A stretch of 64,000 nucleotides of DNA from Bradyrhizobium amphicarpaeae (GTDB taxonomy: Bacteria; Pseudomonadota; Alphaproteobacteria; Rhizobiales; Xanthobacteraceae), in contig NZ_CP029426.2 in the NCBI RefSeq assembly GCF_002266435.3, positions 4,370,001 through 4,434,000 on the forward strand, given 5' to 3'. How positions within the stretch are numbered: the stretch's first letter is position 1; each line of letters begins with the position of its first letter. The position numbers and the translations under genes are program-made. Of the stretch, positions 25,763 through 33,621 are shown piece by piece. Under the pieces are notes generated by a model. That model saw only the letters and a program-made list of their open reading frames with translations, was not told where the DNA came from and ran no database searches.

Positions 25763-26167
25763 ATGAGCGACGGAACGGCCCAGGCTGGCGCGGCGACGGG
25801 CGGCGTCAACATCCTGCTGCGGCTGGAGGGCCTTACCCTGTTTATCGGGATGGTGATGCTCTACTGGGCCTGGGACGGCTCCTGGCTGGCCTTTGCCGTG
25901 CTCTTCTTCGTCCCGGATCTCAGCTTCCTAGCCTACCTGTCCGACGCCAAATTCGGCGCGCTGGTCTACAACGCTGCCCATAGCTACCTGGCGCCGGTGT
26001 CGCTGCTGACGCTGGGCTTCGGCCTCGGCTCGCCGCTCACCTTGTCGATCGCCTTGATCTGGCTGGCCCATATCGGCATCGACCGGGCCCTCGGCTATGG
26101 CCTGAAATATTCTGCCGGGTTCGGCTTTACCCATCTGGGCCGGATCGGGCGGCAAAAGGACGCCTGA
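25763..26167 (+). CDS. DUF4260 membrane protein
   Basis: This 134-residue protein has about four hydrophobic helices and the DUF4260 features LLRLEGLTLF, FFVPDLSFLAYL, YNAAHSY and HIGIDRALGYGLKY. The family is a small inner-membrane protein of unknown function. The ATG at 25763 follows GGGGAGACGAGC. It is divergent from the carboxylase gene (139 bp gap) and appears monocistronic. Confidence 0.88.
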   Translation: MSDGTAQAGAATGGVNILLRLEGLTLFIGMVMLYWAWDGSWLAFAVLFFVPDLSFLAYLSDAKFGALVYNAAHSYLAPVSLLTLGFGLGSPLTLSIALIWLAHIGIDRALGYGLKYSAGFGFTHLGRIGRQKDA

Positions 26168-26186
26168 CGCCAGCTGCGGCTGACTG

Positions 26187-26268
26187 CGTAGCCCGGGTGA
26201 GCGACGCGATACCCGGGGACGGTTTGCGCCTGGAATCCCGGATGTCGCTTCGCTCATCCGGGCTACGA
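26187..26268. repeat. GTAGCCCGG/CCGGGCTAC palindromic repeat
   Basis: The outer arms GTAGCCCGGGTGAGCGA and TCGCTCATCCGGGCTAC surround an inner pair. A diverged single unit also lies at 8380-8410. The rest of the 237-bp gap holds no gene. Confidence 0.75.
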
Positions 26269-26404
26269 AACCGCATTTGCCGCGCCAGCCAGTTGACCTC
26301 GCCTGCCGATTCAGGCTTGCTTCGCGCTCGCGATCAGGCGCCGAATGTTGCGTGAGGCCAGTCGGTACGGCGGCGGTCACCACGGCTTGGCTTTGGCATC
26401 ACAC

Positions 26405-27001
26405 ATGTCCGCGACGGTCGTCCCCCTGCCGCCGAGTTCGTCGTCCGAAACCATCGACTTCCTGCGGCGGATGGCCAGCATGGTGTCGGGGCGGAACGGC
26501 GAGACGCTGCTGCGCGCCGCAAGCCTGATCGAGTCGCTGACACAACGGGCGATGTCGGCCGAGCGGCTCTATCACGAGCAGCAGGATGCGAGCACGCGCA
26601 ATGCCGAGCTGCGCGAGGCCGCCGAGCACACCTCCGATGCCATGGTCGGCCAGATCGAGGCGTTGCGGGCGCAGCTTGCCGAAATCACCGCGACAGCCGC
26701 GGCCGAGCGCGCCGCCTTCGATGCCGAGCGCGGCAAGCTGATCGGCCTGATGCAGAATGCCGAGAGCCATATCGGCAAGCTCACGACCGAGCTGGACGGC
26801 TTGCGCGCCTCCGTCGACAGCTTCAACGCGACCGCCGTCTCGGTGCCGATCGAGGTGCTGCGGCTGGCGCGGACGCAGTTCGACGTCCTCTCCGCCGGCT
26901 TCGCCCGCAAAGGCGACGTGATCTCGCAGGCGATGAGCGAGATCGGCGGCTTTGCGATCGACCAGGCGCTGACGATGAAGAAGACGGCCGACCAGGGCTG
27001 A
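26405..27001 (+). CDS. Coiled-coil protein of unknown function
   Basis: This 198-residue soluble protein is mostly helical and rich in Ala, Glu and Arg, with heptad-like segments from about 45 to 150 (RNAELREAAEHTSDAM, QIEALRAQLAEITATA, AERGKLIGLMQNAESHIGKL). The last third is IEVLRLARTQFDVL-like. No catalytic motif is visible. Such proteins often form rods or adaptor scaffolds. The ATG at 26405 is preferred over one 60 bases upstream, which would add an unrelated segment. Function is unknown. Confidence 0.75.
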   Translation: MSATVVPLPPSSSSETIDFLRRMASMVSGRNGETLLRAASLIESLTQRAMSAERLYHEQQDASTRNAELREAAEHTSDAMVGQIEALRAQLAEITATAAAERAAFDAERGKLIGLMQNAESHIGKLTTELDGLRASVDSFNATAVSVPIEVLRLARTQFDVLSAGFARKGDVISQAMSEIGGFAIDQALTMKKTADQG

Positions 27002-27010
27002 GGCGTTGGG

Positions 27011-27100
27011 GCTCGTCGTGCCCGGGCTTGTCCCGGGCCTCCACGTCGCGCTGCTAGAGAAGGTCGTGGATGGCCGGGACAAGCCCGGCCATGACGATCC
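27011..27100. repeat. GGCCGGGACAAGCCCGGCC repeat pair
   Basis: Two hairpins, TGCCCGGGCTTGTCCCGGGCC and GGCCGGGACAAGCCCGGCC, face each other with a CCACGTCGCGCTGC... GGTCGTGG centre. It lies between convergent genes and belongs to the same family as 14890-14960. Confidence 0.75.
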
Positions 27101-27116
27101 TTTGCCGTTGATGGGA

Positions 27117-27773
27117 CTAGGGCTCGCCCGGCTTGAACGGCTCTTGCTTGTCCGGCGGCACCGTCTCTTCCGCCATCGCCAGCAGCATTGCGACCATCAC
27201 GTAGTTGCCGGACACGGCGGTGAGATCGACGATCTGCTGATCGTTGAACGCCTTCTTCGCCCGCGCATAGGTCTCATCGCTGACCTTCTTGGTCGTGGTG
27301 AGCTCGGTGACGAAGTCGTAGACCACCGCCTCGTCCTCGGCCATCTTCGACGGTCGCTTGTTGGCCTTCAGCTCCGCGATGATATCAGGCGAGAGGCCCG
27401 CTTTCGCCGCCAGCGGCGCATGCGCGAACCATTCGACCTGCGAGCGCCACTGCCGCCCGATGATCAGGATCGCGAACTCGTTGAGCTTGGTGGGAACCGA
27501 GGTCTCCCAGCGCAGATAGTAGAACAGATCGAACAGGCGCTGGCCGAGCACGGGGCTGCGGATCATCGGATTGTAGGGACCGCCGATGCCGACGCTCGAC
27601 ACCTTCATGATCTGCTCGCCGAGCGGCTTCTGCTTGGCGTCAAGCTGGTCCATCGTAAGCTGCGGAAAGCGCGGCTCCTTACTGGTGGCGGGGCCGGCGA
27701 ACATGGTGGCGGCGAGCCAGCCGCCGGCGGCGGCAAGCGTGAGCGACGACAGCCAGAGCGGCGTTGAGTTCAT
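27117..27773 (-). CDS. Carboxymuconolactone decarboxylase-like exported protein
   Basis: This 218-residue protein has a signal peptide or N-terminal anchor (about 5-26) and then an all-helical AhpD/CMD-like domain. The segment FAILIIGRQWRSQVEWFAHAPLA matches the CMD core, with the usual Glu and His, but the CxxC pair of AhpD peroxidases is absent. A decarboxylase-type or unknown hydrolytic role is therefore more likely than peroxidase activity. Periplasmic placement is unusual for the family. Confidence 0.78.
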   Translation of the reverse strand: MNSTPLWLSSLTLAAAGGWLAATMFAGPATSKEPRFPQLTMDQLDAKQKPLGEQIMKVSSVGIGGPYNPMIRSPVLGQRLFDLFYYLRWETSVPTKLNEFAILIIGRQWRSQVEWFAHAPLAAKAGLSPDIIAELKANKRPSKMAEDEAVVYDFVTELTTTKKVSDETYARAKKAFNDQQIVDLTAVSGNYVMVAMLLAMAEETVPPDKQEPFKPGEP

Positions 27774-27837
27774 TTTATCCTCCCGGTTTTCTTTCTTGGC
27801 GGAAGGATGCTAATCGCGCAGCGCCCGCGCGACAGCG

Positions 27838-28656
27838 CTAGATCGCGCCGATCTCGGCAAGGCAGGCTTGCGTCAGCGGCATGCGCTCGCCGACGAGGCG
27901 CGTCTCCTTGCAATCCATGTTGAGCGCGAACACGGTGTGCGCCCCGCCCTTTTCGGCCCAGCCCACCATCCAGCCGAGTGACGGCTCGCCGCGTTCGGCC
28001 CCGAGCAGGCCGGATTTGGCGCGAATGACGCTGTCGCCGACCTTGGTCACCGGCAGGATGTCAGCGACGAGGTCCTGGCTGCGTTTGCTGACCGGCAACG
28101 TGCGGCGGCGCAGCCGATCGACGAAATCGACCTGCTCGACCGGATCAATGCGCAGGGCTCCGGTGAGCCAGAACTGGTCGATGCCGCCGCCGATGTCGCG
28201 GTTGCCGTAGTCGAACGCGTCGATGTATTTCTGCATGCGCTCCTGCCCGATCCGGCGCGCGATCTCCTGATAGACCGGCACCGCGCTGACCGCGATCGCA
28301 CTGCGCAGCGTGTGATCCTTGTTCCAGGCCTCGATCGGACGCTTCACACCGTCCCAGGGAAACACATCCTTGTCGGGATCCGCGACGACGCCAGTCTCCA
28401 GCGCGATCAGCGAGTTCGGGATCTTGAAGGTCGAGGCCGGCAGCTTGCTCTCGCCGGAGCGCTCCTTGTCGCTGGCGACGACCAGGTAGTCCTCCACCTT
28501 GTAGCCGACGAAGGTTCCTGACGTGCCGAGGTCGGTGAAGCGCTTGGCGAGACTGTCACGGATTTCGGTGCGCGGCGGTGCGACATGGGCGAACGCGCGC
28601 GACGGCAATGTGGCGGCAGCGGCGAAAAGACCGAGCGTGGAGCGGCGGGTGATCAA
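27838..28656 (-). CDS. Class D (OXA-type) beta-lactamase
   Basis: This 272-residue protein hydrolyses beta-lactams in the periplasm. The active-site tetrad STFK is at 75-78, and the SxV motif (SAVPVY), YGN (FDYGNRD) and KSG (RAKSGLLG) follow in order. An N-terminal RRSTLGLF segment with a hydrophobic run to SRAFA looks like a twin-arginine signal. No in-frame ATG is available, so the TTG at 28656 is proposed as the start; its ribosome-binding site is weak. Chromosomal class D enzymes are known in many environmental bacteria and are not necessarily clinically relevant. Confidence 0.87.
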   Translation of the reverse strand: MITRRSTLGLFAAAATLPSRAFAHVAPPRTEIRDSLAKRFTDLGTSGTFVGYKVEDYLVVASDKERSGESKLPASTFKIPNSLIALETGVVADPDKDVFPWDGVKRPIEAWNKDHTLRSAIAVSAVPVYQEIARRIGQERMQKYIDAFDYGNRDIGGGIDQFWLTGALRIDPVEQVDFVDRLRRRTLPVSKRSQDLVADILPVTKVGDSVIRAKSGLLGAERGEPSLGWMVGWAEKGGAHTVFALNMDCKETRLVGERMPLTQACLAEIGAI

Positions 28657-28726
28657 ACGAAATGTCCGTTGTGGGATGAACTTCGGCGACCATGCGACCG
28701 TTATCGTGGTGAAACGATGACGGGCG

Positions 28727-28990
28727 TCAGCGCCCCCGGCCCGACAGCCGCAGCACGAACACCAGCACTTCGGCAACGGCCTTGTAGAGGTCGGGCGGGA
28801 TTTCTTCGCCGAGCTCGACCTTGGACAGCGCGCCGGCCAAAACCTCGTTCTCCTCGATCGGGATGTCGTGAGCTCTGGCGATCTCGACGATCTTTTCGCC
28901 GATCGAGCCCTTGCCCTTGGCGACGACGACGGGCGCGTTGGTACCCTTTTCGTAATGCAGCGCGATCGCAAGCTTGGATGGGTCGCTCAT
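28727..28990 (-). CDS. FlhB C-terminal-like protein (FlhX type)
   Basis: This 87-residue protein corresponds to the soluble C-terminal domain of FlhB/YscU export switch proteins, without the membrane part: PSKLAIALHYEKGTNAPVVVAKG and PIEENEVLAGALSKVELGEEIPPDLYKAVAEVL. The cleavable NPTH is replaced by a PSKL start. Such stand-alone tails (FlhX) are known beside FliK-like genes. It overlaps the FliK-like stop by 4 bp (ATGA), so the two are coupled. Modulation of hook-length switching is the likely role. Confidence 0.88.
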   Translation of the reverse strand: MSDPSKLAIALHYEKGTNAPVVVAKGKGSIGEKIVEIARAHDIPIEENEVLAGALSKVELGEEIPPDLYKAVAEVLVFVLRLSGRGR

Positions 28991-30588
28991 GTTGCCCGAT
29001 CCAGGAAGTGGCCGGCGCGGGCCGGCGCCGGTTGCGGTGGAGTCCCCTCGCGGACCAGGATGTCGCCGGGCTTGAGCTCGGCGCGCGTCAGCGCCTGATT
29101 GAGCTCACCGATGCCGGCGCGGAGCTGCTGCACCGTCGCCGGCCGCTCCGCCCACATCCGCACGAAAGTCTTGTCGCCGTTCAGCGTGATCAGCGCGTGC
29201 ACGGGGCCGGCCGGCTCGACGTTGAGCGTGAAGCGCGCCCGCCAGGCTTGCTTGGCGGGATCGGCGGATTCGCCAGCGCCATCGCGCGAGATCTCGAACT
29301 GCGCCATCGCGGTGCCCTGCGGCGTTGCAAAGGGAATCTCGAAATTCCACTGCGGCACGGCAGGATCGATGCGGTGGCCGCTGGCGTCGGTGCGATCGGG
29401 GAGCGAAGCGACCTGCAGCAATGTCTGCCGCGCGATCGCGGCATCGGTGTCGTCGAGCAGGCGATGCACGGTCGCGGACAGCGGCGTGTCCGGCGCGAGC
29501 GAGGGCGAGGCAATCGCCTGCGGCGAGGGCAATGCACCGCGGAACGGCGGCGGCGTCGCGCGTGCCGCCGCTTCGAAGCTATGGCCGTCGGGCACCGCCT
29601 TGTTGGAGCCGGGAACGTTGCCGGTCAGGCGCGGCAGGTTTTGCATGGCCTCCTGCAGCAGGCTCGCGGCAAGGCCGGCGGACATGGTGCGCGGCATCGC
29701 GGCCTGCTGAGCGTTGCCGGCAATTTCCGCCAGCACCGCGGCCGCGAGATTGGCGTTGCGCGGCGTCTGCGCGATCTCAGGGCCGGAAGCGGCCGCCGAC
29801 TGCGCGGCCTCGCCTGCGGCCTGGGCAGGCGCGGTGGCGACCTGCGGTGTCCCGGTGGTCGCGGCCGGAATTGCGGCCGCCCGTGGCGCGGCGGTCTCGA
29901 GCGTGGTCAGCGTCTGGCGCAGCACCAGCAGTGCCGCCTTCAGGTCGGGCGCCGTGCCGGCGGGCGCCCTCGCGCCCGCGGCCAGCGAGGCCTCGAAGAA
30001 CAAGCCGGATTTCTGGAAGGCGGATTCGACATCGGCGCCATCGAGCCCGGAATTGAGCGGCGTCTGCTGCGCCAGCACATCCAGCACCGCCTGCTTCAAG
30101 CCCGCAGGCAGATCGCTGCCGGTGACGACGGACGCCAGATTGGCGAACAGCGGCGCCTGGCTGCCCTGTTTCGTGGCGGCCTCGGCCGAGGCCGCGGTGA
30201 CGGCGACCTGCTCCAACGGCGTCAGCGTGTTGCGGGGCGCGGTCGTGGACGGCGCCAGCGGCGGGCTTTCCACCAGCGAAGCCGCACGCGGCGTCAGCGT
30301 GACCTGATCGGGCGTCGCCTCGCCTGCCCCGCTCATGACTGCCAGCCGGATGGTGCCGTCGTTCTGCGACACCGCCAGCTGGAGATTCTGCCCGGGCGTC
30401 AGCGCCACCTCAGACATCACGTCCATCGACAGGTTGGAGATCGCGATCCGCACCAGATTGTCGGCCATCACGCTGACGACCCTGGCATCGACGACGCTGC
30501 CGGCCTGTAGCACCAGATCGGGCGTCGTCGCGTCAGCCACGGGGCTGGCTGCACTGACGGGAAGTATGGAAGTGACCGGCGTCGGCAT
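28987..30588 (-). CDS. FliK-like flagellar hook-length control protein
   Basis: This 533-residue protein has an N-terminal beta-rich region, a long low-complexity Ala/Pro/Thr/Gln middle, and a C-terminal FliK (Flg_hook) domain. The last includes WNFEIPF, GTAMAQFEISRDG and a terminal VQQLRAGIGELNQAL helix. FliK measures the hook and switches export specificity by touching FlhB. It is followed by the FlhX-like gene with an ATGA overlap, matching that partnership. No other flagellar genes are nearby. The ATG at 30588 gives the natural N-terminus. Confidence 0.8.
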   Translation of the reverse strand: MPTPVTSILPVSAASPVADATTPDLVLQAGSVVDARVVSVMADNLVRIAISNLSMDVMSEVALTPGQNLQLAVSQNDGTIRLAVMSGAGEATPDQVTLTPRAASLVESPPLAPSTTAPRNTLTPLEQVAVTAASAEAATKQGSQAPLFANLASVVTGSDLPAGLKQAVLDVLAQQTPLNSGLDGADVESAFQKSGLFFEASLAAGARAPAGTAPDLKAALLVLRQTLTTLETAAPRAAAIPAATTGTPQVATAPAQAAGEAAQSAAASGPEIAQTPRNANLAAAVLAEIAGNAQQAAMPRTMSAGLAASLLQEAMQNLPRLTGNVPGSNKAVPDGHSFEAAARATPPPFRGALPSPQAIASPSLAPDTPLSATVHRLLDDTDAAIARQTLLQVASLPDRTDASGHRIDPAVPQWNFEIPFATPQGTAMAQFEISRDGAGESADPAKQAWRARFTLNVEPAGPVHALITLNGDKTFVRMWAERPATVQQLRAGIGELNQALTRAELKPGDILVREGTPPQPAPARAGHFLDRAT

Positions 30589-30645
30589 CTCAGGGGGCCC
30601 ATGGAGCGCTGGCCACACCCTAAGGCCGCCGTCGTAAACCTCTCG

Positions 30646-31440
30646 TTAAGGACCTTCGGCTCCGGGCGCCTTTACCGCCGCCAGAACCGCCACGGCGGCC
30701 TCGAAATCCCGGAGGCGCGTGGCCCGGCGGCTGGCAGCCTCCTCGTCCAAGCCCCATTGCTCGATGTTCCAGTCCTCATCGACGTGGGCGGCGGCCCAGA
30801 CCTGGCCGGCGTCGCGCACGCCATGCGCCAGCGCCAACGCCAGCAGCGCCGAGCCGGTCAGGGTCGTCACCACGTGGAGTGCGGCGACCGACCAGGCATC
30901 GCCAGGCAGCGCGGCGCGCGCGGCCAGAAGCGCCTCGTCGGGCTGCTTCACATGCATGACGCCCTCGGACAGGATGAAATGCGCACCCAGCGCCTCCGCG
31001 GCCCAGAACAGCACGGGATCCCAATGCGCGGCCTCGCGGGTGACCAGCCCTTCGGGGTGGCCGGCGCGATAGAACAGCAAATCGGACTCGAAATATTTCG
31101 CGAGGTCGTCGCTGACCAGATCGACGCGGTCGACCACGCCCTCGACCACGCTGTTGGCGACCCGCGTCAGCGGCATGGACACGGGATCGATCGTCTCGCC
31201 TTGGGCCGCCCATTCCGCGGCCACGGCATCGGCGAGCTCGCGCGACGGGATCACCACCGGGCGGCGGGAGGGCGTGCGGATCGGCTTGCCGTCGAGCGTA
31301 ATGGCGAAGCCGCCCTCGGCTTCGGTCACGCTCGCCTCCTTGTAGAAGCGCTTGCGCTGCGGCGTGCGAGCCGACGCGCGCGCCGATTCCCGCGGATCCG
31401 GCGGAGGCTGGCTTGCTGCTTCTTCGAACAATTCGCGCAT
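30646..31440 (-). CDS. ATP12-family F1 ATPase assembly chaperone
   Basis: This 264-residue protein belongs to the ATP12 family, which binds unassembled F1 alpha subunits. Family hallmarks are RKRFYKEASV, FAITLDGKPIRTP, LADAVAAEWAAQ and a middle WDPVLFWA segment. ATP12-like chaperones are restricted to alphaproteobacteria and mitochondria, supporting the host assignment. It is probably a single-gene unit between the FliK-like gene and a DUF3828-like gene. Confidence 0.92.
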   Translation of the reverse strand: MRELFEEAASQPPPDPRESARASARTPQRKRFYKEASVTEAEGGFAITLDGKPIRTPSRRPVVIPSRELADAVAAEWAAQGETIDPVSMPLTRVANSVVEGVVDRVDLVSDDLAKYFESDLLFYRAGHPEGLVTREAAHWDPVLFWAAEALGAHFILSEGVMHVKQPDEALLAARAALPGDAWSVAALHVVTTLTGSALLALALAHGVRDAGQVWAAAHVDEDWNIEQWGLDEEAASRRATRLRDFEAAVAVLAAVKAPGAEGP

Positions 31441-31514
31441 GTGAGTTTTCGGCCCCGGTCGCTGGATGCTAGGCTTTTAAGATAAGATCGGCGGCCGATA
31501 AAGCGAGCGCAGGC

Positions 31515-31961
31515 ATGAGGGAACTTGCGGGCATTGCGGCCCTGCTCGCCGGGCTATGGCTGGCCGCGGCGGAGGCAGGCTTTCGCACCCCGGAATCACT
31601 GATCCGCAACGTCTACGCCCATTACGGCGACGGCGCGCCGGAGCTCTCCAAAGGCCTGCCGCGGGATGCGGCGACCGCCCGGCAGTTCTTCGATGCGCCC
31701 CTGCGCAAGGCCTGGAGCGCGCCAAGGGTCGAGCCCTACGACTTCCTGGTGCAGAGCCCGAGCTGGCAGCTCGGCCCGGTTACGATCGCGGTCGTGCGCA
31801 GGCAATACGACAAGACCTATGTCGCGGCGAATTTCGACAATCGCGGCCGGAAGGTCGCGCTGAACTTCGTGCTGGTCAACGGCCCCGAGGGCTGGCTGAT
31901 CACGGACATCGAGAGCCCGCATGACAGTCTGCGGATGTTCCTGGAGCAGTTCAGGAAGTGA
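31515..31961 (+). CDS. DUF3828-like secreted protein
   Basis: This 148-residue protein has a signal peptide (about residues 1-21, LAAAEA) and a compact alpha+beta domain. The pattern TPESLIRNVYAHYGDG, FDAPLRKAW and GWLITDIESP matches DUF3828-type NTF2-like proteins. Function is unknown and localisation is probably periplasmic. It is divergent from the ATP12 gene and convergent with the pseudouridine synthase gene. Confidence 0.78.
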   Translation: MRELAGIAALLAGLWLAAAEAGFRTPESLIRNVYAHYGDGAPELSKGLPRDAATARQFFDAPLRKAWSAPRVEPYDFLVQSPSWQLGPVTIAVVRRQYDKTYVAANFDNRGRKVALNFVLVNGPEGWLITDIESPHDSLRMFLEQFRK

Positions 31962-32016
31962 GGGCCGTGCTGTCGGTCGCAACAAGAACACCGCCGTCAC
32001 GCTGCAGCGTTCGCCG

Positions 32017-33231
32017 CTACTCCTCCGGCGCGTTCTCGATCGGGTCGAACCGGGCCGCATCCAGCCCCAGCAGATTCCACGATTGCTGCATGTGCGGCGG
32101 CAACGGCGCGCTGGCGTCGATCACGCCGCCGCGCGGATGCGGAATCACGATGCGGCGCGCCAACAGATGCAGCCGGTTCTGCAGGCCGCCCGGCAGCTTC
32201 CAATTCTCGATGTTGAAATATTTGGGATCGCCGACGATGGGATGGCCGATATGCTCCATGTGGGCGCGCAGCTGGTGGGTGCGCCCGGTCACCGGCTTCA
32301 GCGACACCCAGGTGAGCTTGTTGCCGGCGGTCTCGACCACTGCGTAATAGGTCACCGCGTGGCTGGCGCCCTCGTCGCCGTGCTGGGCGATGCGCATGAT
32401 GGTGTCGTCCTCGTTCTCTTCCTTCGCCAGGAAGGTCGAGATGCGGCCCTGCTTCGGCTTCGGCAGGCCCGGCACCAGCGCCCAATAGGTCTTTCGCGCC
32501 GACCGCGAGCGGAACGCGCCGGTCAGATGCGAGGCAGCGAAACGGGTCTTCGCGATCAGAAGGCAGCCGGACGTGTCCTTGTCGATCCGGTGCACAAGCC
32601 GAGGCTTCTGCCCCTTGGAGTCGCGCATCACCTCCAGCATCTGGTCGATGTGCCGCGTCGTGCCGGAGCCGCCCTGCACCGCAAGCCCAAACGGCTTGTT
32701 GAGCACGAGGACGTCGTCGTCCTCGTACAGCGTCATCTCCTTCAGCGCGGCGAGCGTCTTTTGCGCGGCTTCCGAGAGCGGGCTCGCAGCCTTCGGCGTG
32801 TCGAGCTTCAGCGGCGGAATACGGACGCTCTGGCCCTCCTCCAGGCGGTCCTTGCTGTCGACACGCTTGCCGTCGACACGCAGCTCGCCTTTGCGCACGA
32901 CGCGCTGGATGTGGGAGAACGACAGGCCGGGAAAGCGCGCCTCGAGGAAACGATCGACGCGCATGTTGTTCTCGTCGGCGGTCACCTTGACGGTCTGGAC
33001 CTTGGTCGGCAGCAGCGCCTCGACGGGCTTTGCCGGTGCAGCCTGTTCCAACTCAGCCTTGGGCACACGCCGCTCGGTGCGCTCGTCCGTAAAGCGCGGT
33101 GACCTCTCACCTGACTTGCCGCCGGGACGCGGCCCCGCCTTCTTCGCACTGCCGGCCTTGAACGGACGAGATTCCTTGCGCTCGTCGCGCTCGCGAGGTT
33201 TTGGATTCATTCTCTTGATGCGGCGGCTCAT
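32017..33231 (-). CDS. RluA-family 23S rRNA pseudouridine synthase
   Basis: This 404-residue protein has a long basic, disordered N-terminus of about 85 residues, an S4 RNA-binding domain at about 89-140 and an RluA-type catalytic domain. The catalytic aspartate is Asp217 in HRIDKDTSG. The family converts specific uridines in rRNA or tRNA; the exact site (RluC-like) is inferred only. Its ATG overlaps the higA stop by 4 bp, so it is translated from the same message. The basic extension is long for the family. Confidence 0.88.
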   Translation of the reverse strand: MSRRIKRMNPKPRERDERKESRPFKAGSAKKAGPRPGGKSGERSPRFTDERTERRVPKAELEQAAPAKPVEALLPTKVQTVKVTADENNMRVDRFLEARFPGLSFSHIQRVVRKGELRVDGKRVDSKDRLEEGQSVRIPPLKLDTPKAASPLSEAAQKTLAALKEMTLYEDDDVLVLNKPFGLAVQGGSGTTRHIDQMLEVMRDSKGQKPRLVHRIDKDTSGCLLIAKTRFAASHLTGAFRSRSARKTYWALVPGLPKPKQGRISTFLAKEENEDDTIMRIAQHGDEGASHAVTYYAVVETAGNKLTWVSLKPVTGRTHQLRAHMEHIGHPIVGDPKYFNIENWKLPGGLQNRLHLLARRIVIPHPRGGVIDASAPLPPHMQQSWNLLGLDAARFDPIENAPEE

Positions 33232-33545
33232 GCGGTTTTTCCAAGCTTTCGTGTCGACTGCGCGTTGGGGCGACGGGGCAGCGACGCCACCTGCGCGCCG
33301 ACCTCCTTCTCCGCCAGCCGCAGCTCATATTGCTGTTGCAGGTTCATCCAGAATTGCGGGCTGGTGCCGAACCAGTGACCGAGGCGCAATGCCGTGTCGG
33401 CGGTGATGCCGCGCTGCCCATTGATGATGCCAGTGATGCGATTAACCGGAACGTCGATCTGACGCGACAGCTCCGCAGCCGTGATGCCGAGTTCGCGCAA
33501 CTCTTCGGCGAGATGTTCGCCGGGATGTGTGGGTGTCTGGGGCAT
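33228..33545 (-). CDS. higA: HigA-type antitoxin/transcriptional regulator, orphan
   Basis: This 105-residue protein has the HigA pattern (HPGEHLAEELRELGIT, LSRQIDVPVNRITGIING, LRLGHWFGTSPQFWMNLQ), an XRE-type helix-turn-helix. HigA normally neutralises the HigB mRNA interferase encoded just upstream, but only 76 bp separate this gene from rarA and no higB frame is found there. It is probably an orphan regulator. The ATG at 33545 follows GGGGA 7 bases upstream, giving the usual length. It overlaps the RluA gene by 4 bp. Confidence 0.88.
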   Translation of the reverse strand: MPQTPTHPGEHLAEELRELGITAAELSRQIDVPVNRITGIINGQRGITADTALRLGHWFGTSPQFWMNLQQQYELRLAEKEVGAQVASLPRRPNAQSTRKLGKTA

Positions 33546-33571
33546 CGGAATGTCCCCGCCGAGTAGCAAGA

Positions 33572-33595
33572 TTTACGCGTTACGTAAACCGTAAA
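33572..33595. promoter_or_regulatory. Palindromic HigA operator candidate
   Basis: TTTACG at 33572 and CGTAAA at 33590 frame an inner near-palindrome (GTTACGTAAAC). The site is 27 bp upstream of the higA start codon, the usual place for HigA autorepression. It is AT-rich against the surrounding GC-rich sequence. Confidence 0.55.
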
Positions 33596-33621
33596 TGCGC
33601 TCATGCGGCGGCTTTGAAGGC

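Noticed and set aside
33546..33621. A possible HigB remnant upstream of higA.
   Set aside because: All frames in the 76 bp are short or interrupted and none shows the HigB C-terminal pattern.
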